Below, piece by piece: positions 26,275-34,233 of a DNA stretch of 64,000 nt (its first letter is position 1; the number at the start of each line of letters is the position of its first letter). The position numbers and the translations under genes are program-made. The stretch is from Parendozoicomonas haliclonae (GTDB lineage: Bacteria; Pseudomonadota; Gammaproteobacteria; Pseudomonadales; Endozoicomonadaceae). The notes under the pieces are model-generated. The model searched no databases, was not told where the DNA came from, and was given only the letters and a program-made list of their open reading frames with translations. The stretch spans positions 248,001-312,000 of the forward strand of contig NZ_FWPT01000005.1 of the NCBI RefSeq assembly GCF_900174585.1, given 5' to 3'.

Positions 26275-26859
26275 TTACTGAAGAGCTTCTTCAATAAAGT
26301 CCAGACGATCCTGGCCAAAGTACATCTCACCGTCCATAAACAGCGTTGGAGCACCAAATACTTCGCGGGCCACCGCTTCCTCAGTCACAGTAATAAGAGC
26401 CTGCTTGATGGCAGGATCCTGCGTGGCGGTGATCAGGGCATCGGCATCGAGTCCGGCTTCGGTCAGAACCTCGCCGATAATCTCCAGTTTCCCCATATTC
26501 TTGTTATTAACCCACATGGCCTTGAAGACAGTGTCCACGTAGGCCATAAAGCAACCCTGCTGTTCCGCCGCCAGAGCGCCGCGCATCAAAGGGAGAGTAT
26601 TGATAGGGAAGGCGGAATTGAACGTCATGGGGACGTTATATCGGCGGGCAAAGCGGGGAATATCCTTCAGCATATATTTGCCTTTAAACGGCACCACTCC
26701 TGGCGGCTGATTGCCAGTTGCCTTATGCACACCACCTAACAGCATGGGTTTGTAGTTAACCTTGAGGCCATACTGTTGGGAAAGCTGCTTGAGGCGCTCA
26801 TGGGCTAAATAGGCCGTTGGGCTGCCCACATCAAAATAGAAGTCGAGTTCCTTATTCAT
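26275..26859 (-). CDS. DsbA-family 2-hydroxychromene-2-carboxylate isomerase-like protein
   Basis: 194 residues from the ATG at 26859, backed by AGGAG eight bases upstream; the frame is open earlier, inside the upstream gene. The N-terminal strand-turn FYFDVGSPTAYLAHERL carries the Ser that replaces the redox CxxC in HCCA isomerase/kappa-class GST-like proteins, and the C-terminus has EVFGAPTLFMDGEMYFGQDR. These glutathione-dependent enzymes act on aromatic breakdown intermediates or electrophiles. The gene is 13 bases from the SDR gene, so they form one operon. Confidence 0.85.
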   Translation of the reverse strand: MNKELDFYFDVGSPTAYLAHERLKQLSQQYGLKVNYKPMLLGGVHKATGNQPPGVVPFKGKYMLKDIPRFARRYNVPMTFNSAFPINTLPLMRGALAAEQQGCFMAYVDTVFKAMWVNNKNMGKLEIIGEVLTEAGLDADALITATQDPAIKQALITVTEEAVAREVFGAPTLFMDGEMYFGQDRLDFIEEALQ

Positions 26860-26872
26860 TTTCTTGTCTCCT

Positions 26873-27598
26873 CTACCACTTCTCTGTCCAGGGGCGGACA
26901 TCCAGTTCAAAGGTCCAGGCACTGCGGGGTTGCTCATGCATCTGCACATAGAGCTCGGCCAGATCGTCAGGGTTAACGACACCGTCATTGTCTTTGCGCT
27001 GCTTATAGTCAGGCAGCATTTGTTGAATCCAGGCGGTATCCACTGCGGCATCAATCACAATATGTCCGACATGGATATTCTTCGGGCCCAGTTCTCGGGC
27101 CATACTCTGGGCGAGAGCGCGCAGACCATGTTTGGCACTGGCAAAGGCGGCAAAGCCTGCTGAGCCTCGCACGCTGGCGGTTGCGCCGGTAAAGAGTATG
27201 GTGCCGCGATTACGTTTGGTCATATAACGGGCCGCTTCCCGCCCGGACAGAAAGCCGGCAAAGCAGGCCATTTCCCAGATTTTGAAAAACTTGCGACTGT
27301 CGGTTTGCAGAATGCCCATGGGAACATTGGCACCGACATTGAAGACCACAACATCCAGTTCACCAATATTGCTTTCTATCTCGGCAAACAGGTTTTCAAT
27401 CTGGTCTTCTTTTCGGGCATCACAGGTAAATGCATAGGCATTGCCTCCAGTGGCCTCAATCTCTTCAACCAGTGGGGTGAGCTTGTCGCCATTTCGACGA
27501 GCGGCACAAATGGTGTAACCCCGGCCGGCAAACTTGCGGGCGATGGCGCTGCCAATGGCATCACCGGCACCAATAATCAGGGCGGTCTTGTTATTCAT
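26873..27598 (-). CDS. Short-chain dehydrogenase/reductase family protein, catalytic Tyr replaced
   Basis: 241 residues with an SDR Rossmann fold. The nucleotide-binding motif is IIGAGDAIGSAIA; the usual Gly triad is changed to G-A-G-D-A-I-G. The catalytic YxxxK motif reads FASAK (in FAAFASAKHGLRALA), so Phe takes the Tyr place while Lys is kept; the preceding Ser is in GATASVRGSAG. Some SDR subgroups have this change. It may be a non-canonical reductase or a binding protein. First gene of the two-gene operon, divergent from hxlR. Confidence 0.85.
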   Translation of the reverse strand: MNNKTALIIGAGDAIGSAIARKFAGRGYTICAARRNGDKLTPLVEEIEATGGNAYAFTCDARKEDQIENLFAEIESNIGELDVVVFNVGANVPMGILQTDSRKFFKIWEMACFAGFLSGREAARYMTKRNRGTILFTGATASVRGSAGFAAFASAKHGLRALAQSMARELGPKNIHVGHIVIDAAVDTAWIQQMLPDYKQRKDNDGVVNPDDLAELYVQMHEQPRSAWTFELDVRPWTEKW

Positions 27599-27611
27599 GG
27601 AGTCTCCGCAT

Positions 27612-27632
27612 CTGGTTTCAAATGAAAACCAG
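27612..27632. promoter_or_regulatory. Candidate HxlR operator in the divergent promoter region
   Basis: CTGGTTT (27612-27618) and AAACCAG (27626-27632) form a 7-bp dyad with a 7-base centre, in the 100-base gap between the SDR and HxlR genes. A site placed here can govern both sides. HxlR proteins bind such dyads; binding is not shown. Confidence 0.45.
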
Positions 27633-27698
27633 TTTTATCCTGTGCAAGCTTGTTTTAAAATGCAACTACTTTTTGTTCAAGCTATTCCAAGGATCATT

Positions 27699-28199
27699 GT
27701 GAAACGGAAGACACCTTCAACCTTTAGCTGTACGTTTGCCCGCGCACTGGAAGCGATTGGTGATGGCTGGTCCTGGTTGATTATCCGCAACCTGTTTCAT
27801 GGGCAGTCCCGGTTTGCGGTGTTGCAGGATGATCTTGGTATTGCCCGGAATATTCTCTCCAACCGTCTGAAGCAGTTGGTGGGTGCGGGCATTGTCGGGA
27901 AGGTCGCAGATCGGCAGGGCAGTAAATACCCCGAATACCTGTTAACGGAGAAAGGTCAGGAGCTGCTGACGGTGATGGTGGCTTTAAATCAGTGGGGCGA
28001 TCGTCACTACACGCCCACTAAAGGATTGGCTTCCTGGACCATTGATCGGGCAACCGGTGAACCATTGGCTCCAGTCGCTCTGCAGAACAATCTGGGGGAG
28101 AACGTCCCTGTAGAACGTCTGCGCCATGTGACGGTGGGGGAGGTTCGGGATCATGGCTGGCCTCATCCTGAAAATCAGGACGCTGCTCTCCAGGAATAA
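27699..28199 (+). CDS. HxlR-family transcriptional regulator
   Basis: 166 residues from the GTG at 27699, which has AAGGA six bases upstream; the ATG at 27660 is an alternative. The HxlR winged-helix shows CTFARALEAIGDGWSWLIIR, LFHGQSRFAVLQDDLGIARN, ILSNRLKQLVGAGIV and YLLTEKGQEL. The C-terminal extension (about 100-166) may bind ligand. HxlR proteins often respond to formaldehyde, quinones or other electrophiles. It is divergent from the SDR/isomerase operon and likely controls it. The last 25 bases overlap the convergent GNAT gene. Confidence 0.85.
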   Translation: MKRKTPSTFSCTFARALEAIGDGWSWLIIRNLFHGQSRFAVLQDDLGIARNILSNRLKQLVGAGIVGKVADRQGSKYPEYLLTEKGQELLTVMVALNQWGDRHYTPTKGLASWTIDRATGEPLAPVALQNNLGENVPVERLRHVTVGEVRDHGWPHPENQDAALQE

Positions 28200-28627
28200 C
28201 TGACCCAGTTTATCGGTGGTGTACCTACGGTTTTTATGGCCGCGTATCGAAAGCCCTGTTTTTGGTAAAGGCTGATAGCGGGATGATTCTGTTCAGCCGT
28301 GCCGACCCAAAGCGATGAATAGCGTTGCTGACAATAACGGATGAGTTGAGTGGCAATACCCTGGTGAAAGTATCCGGGATCAACGACCAGACGGCTGATC
28401 CATTTCTCAGAGTTTTCTTCATTGATTTCGATAACGGCTACCAGCTTGTTGTCTCTATAGCTGCCATAGAACCGCCCTGTGCCTGCCATAAGATCCTTTA
28501 GGGTTTCCCGTAGCGGCGGGATTTGCGAGTAGCCGATCAAATCGGCTTCCACGGTATAGGCGGCCAGTGAGACTCTCAGGGTTTCTCGCGCTAGAGTCTC
28601 ATCCGAGATATTCAGCTCTGTGATCAT
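28175..28627 (-). CDS. GNAT-family N-acetyltransferase
   Basis: 150 residues with GNAT motif A: WISRLVVDPGYFHQGIATQLIR (the G-x-A loop that holds the acetyl-CoA pyrophosphate is HQGIATQ), and motif B WVGTAEQNHPAISLYQKQGFR. The substrate is not predictable. It is the last gene of the compact operon; its start overlaps the HIT gene by four bases. Confidence 0.85.
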   Translation of the reverse strand: MITELNISDETLARETLRVSLAAYTVEADLIGYSQIPPLRETLKDLMAGTGRFYGSYRDNKLVAVIEINEENSEKWISRLVVDPGYFHQGIATQLIRYCQQRYSSLWVGTAEQNHPAISLYQKQGFRYAAIKTVGTPPINWVSYSWRAAS

Positions 28628-29082
28628 AGTGGGTATGTCGTGTGCATTGCAGATCGTAATTGCTCAATCCACTGTGCCCGTTGTTCGGCAGGTATTCTGA
28701 CCCACGCTGTGTTATAAAAATTATCGTTTGAGCGACGTCCTTTGACGTGAAGGTGAAAGTGCCAGACATCCTGCCCGCCGGCCGGTTCATTATTTTGCAA
28801 AAGTGTTATTCCATCGAGCTGCCATAGTTTTTTCATAACCATAGCTACACGTTTTGCTAATAGTATGACCTCAGAGAGATGCTGTTCATCGATAGTATAA
28901 ATGCTTTCGGTATGGATTTTGGGGATCACCATTACCGGAGGTCCTGCAGTGGGGCGGTGTTCCAGCGGGAGACAAACATAGGCATAGCGATTTTGGTAAA
29001 TCACCTCGGCCTCATGTTCCTCTTTGCTGTTCAGGATCCGGCAAAACGGGCAGGCATAGTGATCGGGAGTGTGGGAGTGCAT
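28624..29082 (-). CDS. HIT-family protein
   Basis: 152 residues. The histidine triad is VWHFHLHVKGR, and the N-terminus has CPFCRIL, a zinc-type start seen in HIT proteins. The family hydrolyses dinucleoside polyphosphates or AMP-linked compounds (AMP-NH2, aminoacyl-AMP). It overlaps the GNAT gene by four bases and sits 60 bases downstream of the pyrophosphatase gene, in the same operon. Exact substrate unknown. Confidence 0.85.
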   Translation of the reverse strand: MHSHTPDHYACPFCRILNSKEEHEAEVIYQNRYAYVCLPLEHRPTAGPPVMVIPKIHTESIYTIDEQHLSEVILLAKRVAMVMKKLWQLDGITLLQNNEPAGGQDVWHFHLHVKGRRSNDNFYNTAWVRIPAEQRAQWIEQLRSAMHTTYPL

Positions 29083-29142
29083 AAATTTCTAGTGTTAAGG
29101 CGTTATTGTTAGATTTTATTGGTGATTCGACTGATTAACAGT

Positions 29143-29499
29143 CTAAGAGCCTCGAACAACTTCAGTTTGAAAATACTGCTCCTGAAAGTGAACGGCTATT
29201 GAGATGTCCTCATCTGAGAAGGATGACTTTTCCGGTGCAATAATGAGCTTATTCTCGCAATCATCGTGGCGGAAAATAATAGCAATACATTGCCCCGTAA
29301 ATTCGGATATAGGTTCATTGACTCCAAGGATATAAGCATCTATTTCCTCACGGTCTTCAGCTTGCGTGTTGGGGATGAACCCATAGTTTACCGGGTATTG
29401 ATAATGGTATTCAGGGTGTCTGCTCCCCAGCGGACGATCTACCTTGACAGTTAACTGTTGTCCAAGAAAATGCTGGTAGTTGGGTATTGAGTTTTTCAT
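29143..29499 (-). CDS. Short inorganic pyrophosphatase-family protein
   Basis: 118 residues from the ATG at 29499, which shares ATGA with the upstream GNAT stop. It is the compact branch of family I pyrophosphatase: VKVDRPLGSRHPEY, then YPVNYGFIPNTQAED with the conserved Tyr and Asn. The DGDPxD metal motif reads D-R-E-E-I-D, so the second Asp is Glu, as in short Firmicute relatives. Later Asp positions are partly changed (CENKLI in place of a DxK motif). Activity on pyrophosphate is therefore less certain; a related phosphoanhydride may be the substrate. Confidence 0.75.
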   Translation of the reverse strand: MKNSIPNYQHFLGQQLTVKVDRPLGSRHPEYHYQYPVNYGFIPNTQAEDREEIDAYILGVNEPISEFTGQCIAIIFRHDDCENKLIIAPEKSSFSDEDISIAVHFQEQYFQTEVVRGS

Positions 29500-30050
29500 T
29501 TTATACTCGACCATTGAATTCGCGTGAGGCGATAAAGGCAATGTTCCCTCAATGGATGACCCTCAGCCAGTGCCGGATGCTCAAAGGTGTTTGGCTCTCG
29601 AATCATGCCCAGCCGCTCCATTACCGCTGTGGATTTAAGATTGTCCTTGACCGCAAAGGAGACAATTTCTTCCAGTTGTAATTGCTCAAAGCCGAAGGTC
29701 AGGGCCGCTTGTGCAGCTTCGATTGCCAGCCCCTTGCCCCAAAATGCAGGCGATAAACGCCAGCCAATTTCCACGCAGGGAGAGAAGGGGAGATCATCCT
29801 GTGGTGTGTTCAGGCCGGTAAAGCCAATAAACTCACCTGTTTGCTTGTATTCCAGTGCCCAGAATCCCCAGCCTTTTTCGTCTATTAAAGCCTTGCAGCG
29901 ATCAATGCGCTCATCACTTTCGGATCGTGATAGCAGAGCAGGGAAATATTCCATAACCTGTGGGTCGCGGCACATTCTATGGAATGGTTCTCTGTCGCTT
30001 TCTTTCCACTGCCTGAGTAGCAGACGCTCGGTTTCAATCTGTATGGGCAT
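29496..30050 (-). CDS. GNAT-family acetyltransferase (RimJ/RimL-like)
   Basis: 184 residues of the RimJ/RimL type (Acetyltransf_3): N-terminal ETERLLLRQWKESDREPFH, then IGWRLSPAFWGKGLAIEAAQ with the acetyl-CoA loop, and FAVKDNLKSTAVMERLGM. RimJ/L enzymes acetylate the N-terminus of ribosomal proteins, but most paralogues have other substrates. Overlaps the pyrophosphatase gene by four bases. Confidence 0.85.
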   Translation of the reverse strand: MPIQIETERLLLRQWKESDREPFHRMCRDPQVMEYFPALLSRSESDERIDRCKALIDEKGWGFWALEYKQTGEFIGFTGLNTPQDDLPFSPCVEIGWRLSPAFWGKGLAIEAAQAALTFGFEQLQLEEIVSFAVKDNLKSTAVMERLGMIREPNTFEHPALAEGHPLREHCLYRLTRIQWSSIK

Positions 30051-30103
30051 AACAGGATGAGTGGTTATTAATAGGCCAATGTAAAGGATTTCAGAGACAC
30101 AGA

Positions 30104-30643
30104 CTAATTAACATGCTGTTCGTGATCTGCTTTCAGTAAATAGGAAGGGTGTTCGAGCCCTGTTGGTTGATAAAACTCATCATGAGTGTAGAGAAAGCCC
30201 AATTTACCCAGAAGGATTTGAGAGCCGCTATTGTTAGGGTTATGTCCGGCAAACAGCGCCTTAACCTTTAACTGGTTAAAGGCATAGTCAATCACCGCCA
30301 AAGCGGCTTCACGAGCATAGCCTTTACGCCAGTGTTCAGAGCGAATGTGAAAACCGATTTCCAGAATATCCATTTCTGATTTGTAAGGTCTCAGGCCTGC
30401 GCAGCCGATAAAATCACCAGTTTCGAGGTCAAAACACGGCCAATACTGTATGTCGTGGGTCTCCTGTGTTGTGATCTCTTTGAGCAAGCGCTCTTTTACC
30501 TGTTCTTCGGAAAGTGCACCTCGGCTGTCAAAATAACGGGTGACCTGATAATCACCCCACAGTGCCATGGCAAGAGGAAGGTCTGTTGTCTGCCAGTGGC
30601 GGAACCCCAGACGCTCACTACATAGAATATAATCGTTGCTCAC
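30104..30643 (-). CDS. GNAT-family acetyltransferase
   Basis: 179 residues from the GTG at 30643; a TTG at 30661 is the longer choice, and neither has a strong ribosome-binding site. It has Acetyltransf_3 features: CSERLGFRHWQTTDLPLAM, ILEIGFHIRSEHWRKGYARE and GHNPNNSGSQILLGKLGF. Related in type to the preceding gene but not a close copy. Lies 53 bases upstream of the RimJ-like gene on the same strand. Confidence 0.8.
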   Translation of the reverse strand: MSNDYILCSERLGFRHWQTTDLPLAMALWGDYQVTRYFDSRGALSEEQVKERLLKEITTQETHDIQYWPCFDLETGDFIGCAGLRPYKSEMDILEIGFHIRSEHWRKGYAREAALAVIDYAFNQLKVKALFAGHNPNNSGSQILLGKLGFLYTHDEFYQPTGLEHPSYLLKADHEQHVN

Positions 30644-30756
30644 AAGTATCCGTTCTTTCAAGGCCTTTGATAGAAGTCAATTATCCCTCTTTATAACCGG
30701 CAAAGTCATAGTGTCGGTCAAAGGTAGGATTGTTAGAGAGAGCGGGGCTTTGAGCA

Positions 30757-31704
30757 TTAACATTCATTCCCTGGGTAGGTGACTTTGCCCAGATGATAAA
30801 GATCGCGGGCCAGTCGCTGAATTTTGTCGGTCATAACTAAACGCTGCGTCCATTCTGAGGGAATACCTTCAAGTCCGTAGAACGCACCCGCCAGTTGCCC
30901 GCATACAGCAGCTGTTGTGTCGGCATCATCCCCGAGATTGGCTGCCAGGAGTATGGCTTCCCGAAAATTACGACCATGGTAGAAGCACCAGACTGCGCTG
31001 ATGAGGCTCTCAATTACATAGCCACTTCCGGTGAGCTGGTGATATTCAAGATCCACAAAGGAACCGTCGAGAATCGGAATGAGTTCGTCGTGGCGGTCTG
31101 ATGTTGGCAGGGTAGTACCCAGATTGATAAAAATATCCTGTTTGCTGGTGGCCACAAGAGCCCGCGATATCAACAGCGCGAGAAGTCGGCAGGCGCTCAG
31201 GCAAAGAGGAGAGCCATGGGTTGTCCGAGAGCTTTCACCCGCATAATGAAGGCAGAGGTCAAGATCTTGTGAGAAAAACAGAGGGATGGGCGCCAATCTC
31301 ATAATCGACCCATTGCCAGATGTGTCCAGCCCGGTTGGGCCGGAAATGGGATCGCCGGTTTCGATATAGTGCTGAAGGGCTGACTTGACGGTATGGCCGA
31401 TATCAAAGCACTCACCATTGCTGCTTAGCGTGCCATTCAGATACCAGTCGACATATCTCTTCATCTGGTCATCTGCATTGTAACCGGCATTATCAAGCAG
31501 ACTGTATCCCAGGCACAGAGCCATGGAGGTGTCATCCGTCCACTCCCCTGGATTGAGATAAAAAGGCCCGCCCCCGACCATATCGGTTATCGGGGTGAGG
31601 GTGTTGCGATTCTGAAACTCAAGGGTTGTTCCTACGGCATCACCGCAGGCCAGTCCGGTTAATGCTCCGATGGCTCGGCTTTCCAAAACGTAGCGTCTCT
31701 CCAT
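30757..31704 (-). CDS. ADP-ribosylglycohydrolase-family protein
   Basis: 315 residues from the ATG at 31704; the frame is open upstream but non-conserved. DraG-type motifs run in order: ALTGLACGDAVG, GEWTDDTSMALCLG (first metal-binding Asp pair), GNGSIMRLAPIP, and ANLGDDADTTAAVCGQLAGA (second metal set). These dinuclear Mg enzymes remove ADP-ribose from proteins or small molecules. No ADP-ribosyltransferase is seen nearby. It heads the minus-strand cluster of small-molecule modifying enzymes. Confidence 0.85.
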   Translation of the reverse strand: MERRYVLESRAIGALTGLACGDAVGTTLEFQNRNTLTPITDMVGGGPFYLNPGEWTDDTSMALCLGYSLLDNAGYNADDQMKRYVDWYLNGTLSSNGECFDIGHTVKSALQHYIETGDPISGPTGLDTSGNGSIMRLAPIPLFFSQDLDLCLHYAGESSRTTHGSPLCLSACRLLALLISRALVATSKQDIFINLGTTLPTSDRHDELIPILDGSFVDLEYHQLTGSGYVIESLISAVWCFYHGRNFREAILLAANLGDDADTTAAVCGQLAGAFYGLEGIPSEWTQRLVMTDKIQRLARDLYHLGKVTYPGNEC

Positions 31705-32128
31705 AGATTTATTCTTCTTGGCCAACAACGCAGATATGTAGCATTGCTCTGACGGTTTGTGTCCTCGGCTTCTTCTATTTAGAAGCGATATCTGCGTGGG
31801 GCAGGGGCGTGAAATATACCATAAAGTTGGATCATTCTGATCCGCCGGATGATGGACTCCCATGGATTATTTCGAGTGATTTTGTGGAATTGTGCTAGAA
31901 CTCGTTGGGGACCTTTGATTGTAATGAAAGGATTATGAAAATCTTCATCGACGGAGTCTTGAAGATGATATATAGTTGGGGCGCTAAAAAGTGTGCTTGG
32001 GTTTATGCAAAAATTGAGAGTGTCGGCCGTAGAGGTTCGTCCTGTTCTTGATAGATAATCCGTCTCTTTTTGCTCAACCGCTCTGGAAACAGGGCACAAT
32101 TATTTATTTGAAAGATCAGGGTGACATA
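31705..32128. other. Intergenic: divergent region with long csp leader
   Basis: 424 bases between the ADP-ribosylglycohydrolase start and the cold-shock gene start. A 106-codon minus-strand frame at 31779-32099 has no family signal and no ribosome-binding site, so I do not call it. Cold-shock genes usually have long 5' leaders, and this gap is the likely place. No specific motif is proven. Confidence 0.5.
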
Positions 32129-32335
32129 ATGTCTACTTCTACCGGTACCGTTAAGTGGTTTAACGAAGAAAAAGGTTTTGGTTTCATCGCTCAGGACAAC
32201 GGTCCAGACGTGTTTGCTCACTTCCGTCAGATCAAGGGTGACGGCTTCCGCACTCTGCAGGAAGGTCAGCAGGTACGTTTCGTAGTTGCTCAGGGCCAGA
32301 AAGGTCCTCAGGCTGAAGAAATCGAAGTAATCTAA
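32129..32335 (+). CDS. CspA-family cold-shock protein
   Basis: 68 residues from the ATG at 32129, with GGGTG five bases upstream. Both RNA-binding motifs are present: RNP1 as KGFGFIAQ and RNP2-like VFAHFRQI (the usual VHF is AHF), after [12 protein letters not shown]-fold single-domain nucleic-acid chaperone. Single gene with a terminator at once downstream. Confidence 0.95.
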   Translation: MSTSTGTVKWFNEEKGFGFIAQDNGPDVFAHFRQIKGDGFRTLQEGQQVRFVVAQGQKGPQAEEIEVI

Positions 32336-32361
32336 GCGCCTCGCGTTTAAAGTTTCGATAT

Positions 32362-32393
32362 AAAGGCAGTACCTTCGGGTACTGCCTTTTTTT
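32362..32393 (+). terminator. Rho-independent terminator
   Basis: AAAGGCAGTACC pairs with GGTACTGCCTTT around a stable TTCG tetraloop, followed by TTTT. It ends the cold-shock transcript. Confidence 0.95.
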
Positions 32394-32495
32394 ATGCCTC
32401 AAATTCGGGGGAGGGGGGCTGAGCTTGAATGCCCAATGACAGTTGTAAGTATCTGCCATTGGGTGAGAGCTACTGGGGTTGTCGGTGTTTGGTGT

Positions 32496-33257
32496 TCAGG
32501 CGTTGTAGTACAAGCAGACCTTCTGGCCATCAATCTCACAAATCTGGAACGGAATCTCATAAATGGATTCCATCACCTCTTTGCAGATCACCTCATTCAC
32601 TGTACCCGCCTTAATCACTTCCCCTTTCTTCATCGCGACGATATGGTCGGAATAGCAGGACGCAAAGTTGATATCGTGAATAACGATCACCACGGCCTTG
32701 TTGAGCTTATGGGCCAGGTGACGCAGGGTCTGCATAATCTCAACGGAATGTTTGATATCCAGGTTGTTCAGCGGCTCATCGAGAAAGACATAATCGGTGT
32801 CCTGGGCAACAACCATAGCGATAAACGCCATCTGTCGCTGTCCACCACTAAGCTGGTCAAGATAACGATCCTGAATCGCTTCAATATCCAGATGCTTCAG
32901 CGCCTGATCCACAATCTCATGATCCTGGTCGGTCAGGCGTCCCTGAGAGTGGGGGAAGCGGCCAAAAGAGACCAGTTCGCGCACGGTGAAGCGCATATTT
33001 ATGCTGTTGGACTGACGCAGTACCGCAAGGTGTCTCGCCAGTTCTTTGGTATCCCATTCCGCCAGCAGCTTGTCACCAATCAGCACCTCACCGGCATCGC
33101 TGTTGGTCAGGCGGCTGGCCATTGAGAGCAGGGTGCTTTTGCCGGCTCCGTTAGGGCCAATCACCGAGGTCACTTCGCCCAGAGGGAACAGGGCGTTGGC
33201 ATCTCTCACGACAAAGGTTTTGCCGTACTTCTTACTTAATCCGGTCAGTTTGATCAC
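32496..33257 (-). CDS. Siderophore ABC transporter ATP-binding protein (VctC/YclP-like)
   Basis: 253 residues. Start is GTG at 33257 with AAGGG eight bases upstream. Walker A VIGPNGAGKSTL, signature LDQLSGGQRQMAFIAM, Walker B TDYVFLDEPLNNLD, and a switch His in VIVIHDINFAS. Sequence style (MIKLTGLSKKYGKTFVVRDA) matches ferric siderophore importers of the VctC/CeuD type. Last gene of the four-gene operon. Confidence 0.9.
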   Translation of the reverse strand: MIKLTGLSKKYGKTFVVRDANALFPLGEVTSVIGPNGAGKSTLLSMASRLTNSDAGEVLIGDKLLAEWDTKELARHLAVLRQSNSINMRFTVRELVSFGRFPHSQGRLTDQDHEIVDQALKHLDIEAIQDRYLDQLSGGQRQMAFIAMVVAQDTDYVFLDEPLNNLDIKHSVEIMQTLRHLAHKLNKAVVIVIHDINFASCYSDHIVAMKKGEVIKAGTVNEVICKEVMESIYEIPFQICEIDGQKVCLYYNA

Positions 33258-33267
33258 AGTACGGCCC

Positions 33268-34233
33268 TTATTGAATCCGGTTACGCATCAGCAGATAGAG
33301 GAAATAGCAGCCACCGGTCAGATTGATAATGACGCTGATGGTGGTGGAGAACGACAGTACCTTCTCGACGAACCACTGGCCAAAGACCAGCAGAAAGACT
33401 GACAGCAGACAGCTGGCCAGTATCAGGGTGGTGTGGTGGTAGCTCTTGAACAGCTCGCGAGTCAGGCTCACGGTGATCAGACCGAAGAACAACACTGGTC
33501 CAACCAGGGCGGTGGAGATGGAGATCATTATGGTGATTAATACCATAATCCGGCGGGTAATGGCCTGCGGATCAAGCCCAAGGTTGATGGCGTTATCGTT
33601 ACCCAGCCACAGCACATCCAGTTGAGGTGCGTAATAAATAAACGCGCCCAGACACAGGGCCAGAGGGATTACGCTCCAGTACACCAGCTCGGCATTGATA
33701 TTGTTGAAGCTGGCGAACATGGCATCCTGCACCGCAGTAAACTCGTTTGGATCAATCACCATGGTCAGGAAGCCGGTAACACTGCTGAACAGGCTGCTGC
33801 AGATGATACCGATCAGAATCAGGGTAAAGACATTGCTGCCCAGTTTCTTGAAGTAGAGGGCAAACAGACCGAGGGAGAAGGCAATCATCACCAGTATGGA
33901 CAGCAGGAAGTTGGTCATCGGTGTGGTAACCAGAGCACTCGTGCTGCCGAGAGTGACAACCAGCAAGACCTGAATCATCACATACAGGTTGTCAAAACCA
34001 AGGATGGACGGTGTAAGAATCCTGTTGTTGGTCAGGGTCTGGAATACCAGGGAGGAGGCGGAGATAGCAACTGCCGCCAGCACAATCGCCAACACTTTTG
34101 GCAGCCGCAGGGACAGGAAGAACTGATAATTATCCGCTGTCAGCCCCTGGCCAATAAACCAGGCGATAATCGCAATGCAGCCAAAACCAAGCAGGGCGAT
34201 CTTGGCAGAATCCTTCTTCATAACATCAAACAT
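33268..34233 (-). CDS. Siderophore ABC transporter permease (VctG/YclO-like)
   Basis: 321 residues with about nine to ten membrane helices of the FecCD type. Family segments are LAAVAISASSLVFQTLTNNR, PSILGFDNLYVMIQ and FFGLITVSLTRELFKSYHHT. Its start overlaps the other permease gene end by eight bases; the ATPase follows after ten bases. Pairs with the other permease as a heterodimer. Confidence 0.9.
   Translation of the reverse strand: MFDVMKKDSAKIALLGFGCIAIIAWFIGQGLTADNYQFFLSLRLPKVLAIVLAAVAISASSLVFQTLTNNRILTPSILGFDNLYVMIQVLLVVTLGSTSALVTTPMTNFLLSILVMIAFSLGLFALYFKKLGSNVFTLILIGIICSSLFSSVTGFLTMVIDPNEFTAVQDAMFASFNNINAELVYWSVIPLALCLGAFIYYAPQLDVLWLGNDNAINLGLDPQAITRRIMVLITIMISISTALVGPVLFFGLITVSLTRELFKSYHHTTLILASCLLSVFLLVFGQWFVEKVLSFSTTISVIINLTGGCYFLYLLMRNRIQ

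Noticed and set aside
28175-31704. Integron-like cassette array
   Set aside because: Genes overlap or are close, share one strand, and no attC-like sites or integrase are seen; operon is simpler.
31779-32099. 106-codon minus-strand frame upstream of the cold-shock gene
   Set aside because: No ribosome-binding site or family-like sequence; better explained as leader region.
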